6,268 nt of DNA from Clostridiales bacterium (GTDB taxonomy: Bacteria; Bacillota; Clostridia; Lachnospirales; Lachnospiraceae), in contig JAATEU010000419.1 in the NCBI GenBank assembly GCA_015655565.1, positions 1 to 6,268 of the forward strand, in the 5' to 3' direction. Both the position numbers and the translations under genes were made by a program. Position 1 is the stretch's first letter. Every line of letters starts with the position of its first letter. The notes beneath the pieces were generated by a model, which was not told the DNA's origin, did not search any database, and worked only from the letters and a program-made list of their open reading frames with translations. Positions 5,503 through 6,268 of the stretch are shown piece after piece.

Positions 5503-5510
5503 CATCGTAT
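5492..5510. repeat. Inverted repeat spanning the KTR/GT2 seam
   Basis: ATACGAT (5492-5498) and ATCGTAT (5504-5510) are perfect 7-bp arms around ATAGC. The left arm lies in the KTR fragment and the right arm in GT2, so the junction sits within the loop. It could be chance, or the short inverted homology that guided the rearrangement. Confidence 0.5.
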
Positions 5511-6113
5511 GGAATTTTCGCATGGGAAGTCACCGCTGCTTCCATGGGCGGACAGGCAAAAACATAACCCTCGTCAAAGCTCTCACTTTTTGGCTGGAAC
5601 AGCTTCGGCACATACACCACATTCAGCTCCGGCCTGCCGTTGAGTACAGAATCAATCAGCGTTTTCCCGGGCATTCCCATCTCGGCGGCATTTCTCTTTC
5701 CCATCACCTGCATGTCGATCAGCTTGCAGGTAAGCTTCCAAACTGCACTGGCATCGCGGACCGTTTCTAAATTCCATGCAGGCTGTGAAAATTGCCGCAC
5801 GCAAGGAATACCCAACCTCTCCGCAATAACCTTTCCGGGATAGAAGAACATCTCATAAATCAGCAAATCAAACTTGTCTGTATGCTGCATTGCCGTATTG
5901 AAAGCCGCTTTGAAGCAACGCATCTTTATTTGCTGTTCCGACAGCCCTCCGGGAAAATCCGAACTCAGCGCCGGTTGCCTCAATTTCATCCTTAAATGCA
6001 GGCGAATTGATGTATACAACCGAATGGCCTCGCTTTACCAATTCAGCGGCCAGCGGTAAAGTTGGGTTTATGTGCCCGGCGTAAGGCACGTTTATCATCA
6101 GAATGTTTGCCAC
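5498..6113 (-). pseudogene. 5' half of split glycosyltransferase GT2, with a frameshift
   Basis: GTG 6113 lies five bases after GGGGTG on the minus strand and starts MANILMINVPYAGHINPTLP, the N-terminus of an MGT-like GT1 enzyme; His14 is the expected catalytic base. Homology continues to about 5961 (TGAEF), then resumes one frame over from 5959 (DFPGGLSEQQIKMRCFKAAFN), through LIYEMFFYPGKVIAERLGIPCVRQFS and GRPELNVVYVPKLFQP, to IPYDAI at the seam. Against the intact paralogue (GAQFVVYDDYP) the break looks like an 11-base deletion removing VVYD. The YE in place of the family's usual YD is shared with the intact copy. The C-terminal half is at 2172-2682. This part looks more GC-rich than the rest of the window. 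With both a frameshift and a split, it cannot make a working enzyme. Confidence 0.8.
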
Positions 6114-6170
6114 AGTGTCACCCCGTTTCTTAAGCTCATATAAATAATCCGAACCAATTTATTGTTTTCT

Positions 6171-6176
6171 ATTATA
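6171..6176 (-). promoter_or_regulatory. Probable -10 element of the GT2 gene
   Basis: The minus strand reads TTGTATAATAG here, a perfect TATAAT about 57 bases before the GTG start. The sequence at the -35 distance (around 6193-6200) is a poor match to TTGACA, so the promoter would be weak or activator-dependent. It now drives only a broken gene. Confidence 0.5.
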
Positions 6177-6267
6177 CAACATTTTCCTCCGATTCACATT
6201 CACTTCGGGCCAACTTCAGACTGCGCGAAAACCACATATACCATCTCTGCGCATAGACAACGGAGCG
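6172..6267 (-). CDS. Possible 3' end of an unidentified gene entering from beyond the window
   Basis: One minus-strand frame is open from the window edge for 31 codons, reading RSVVYAQRWYMWFSRSLKLA and ending ...ECESEENVV before TAA at 6172-6174. I do not recognise it. It overlaps the GT2 -10 element, and an open frame this short is weak evidence. If real, it is the tail of the gene upstream of GT2. Confidence 0.2.
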   Translation of the reverse strand, partial: RSVVYAQRWYMWFSRSLKLARSECESEENVV

Positions 6268-6268
6268 G

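Noticed and set aside
5429..5770. A 113-codon plus-strand frame across the KTR fragment and GT2
   Set aside because: It is out of frame with the KTR peptide and antisense to clear GT2 homology, so it is a shadow frame.
1..6268. CRISPR arrays, tRNA, rRNA or riboswitches
   Set aside because: I saw no regularly spaced repeats, no cloverleaf-like segments and no recognisable riboswitch core in any intergenic stretch.

Overview
The window looks like accessory DNA of a low-GC Bacillota, most likely an anaerobic clostridium. It is AT-rich, with strong GGAGG-type ribosome sites, TTGACA/TATAAT-like promoters and short, tightly packed operons. Two fragments resemble genes typical of clostridial integrative conjugative elements (ICEs): an N-terminal HTH regulator piece and a Cys-rich KTR protein. 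Family assignments rest on motifs and recall; no search was run.

Layout. (1) 118-2013, plus strand: a promoter with a 10+10 bp palindromic operator, a TetR-family repressor and, one base after its stop, an intact GT1 family (macrolide glycosyltransferase-like) enzyme. This reads as a small-molecule-sensing glycosylation operon. (2) 2172-2813, minus strand: an open chimeric gene whose first 45 residues are an XRE-type HTH and whose remainder is the C-terminal half of a second glycosyltransferase (GT2). (3) 3006-5169, plus strand: a promoter flanked by two related operators (the second a perfect 14+14 bp palindrome), a second TetR regulator, a CPBP-family membrane protease gene broken by an amber codon, and an intact second CPBP gene. 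(4) 5243-5502, plus: a 53-residue zinc-ribbon protein and the truncated 5' end of a cysteine-rich KTR gene. (5) 5498-6113, minus: the 5' half of GT2, frameshifted, with its own GTG start and ribosome site. The last 150 bases hold its likely promoter and perhaps the end of another gene.

How it fits together. GT2 appears to have been one minus-strand gene, now split by about 2.8 kb of DNA (2683-5501) carrying the TetR/CPBP operon between truncated HTH and KTR genes. Removing the segment and one copy of a shared TATA rejoins GT2 in frame, at the point where its intact paralogue has the equivalent interdomain linker. The locus therefore records an insertion or rearrangement of ICE-type cargo into a glycosyltransferase gene, followed by decay (a frameshift in the GT2 5' half and a nonsense codon in the first CPBP gene). 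The functional genes expected to remain are TetR1, GT1, TetR2, CPBP2 and the zinc-ribbon protein; the HTH-GT chimera may also be expressed.
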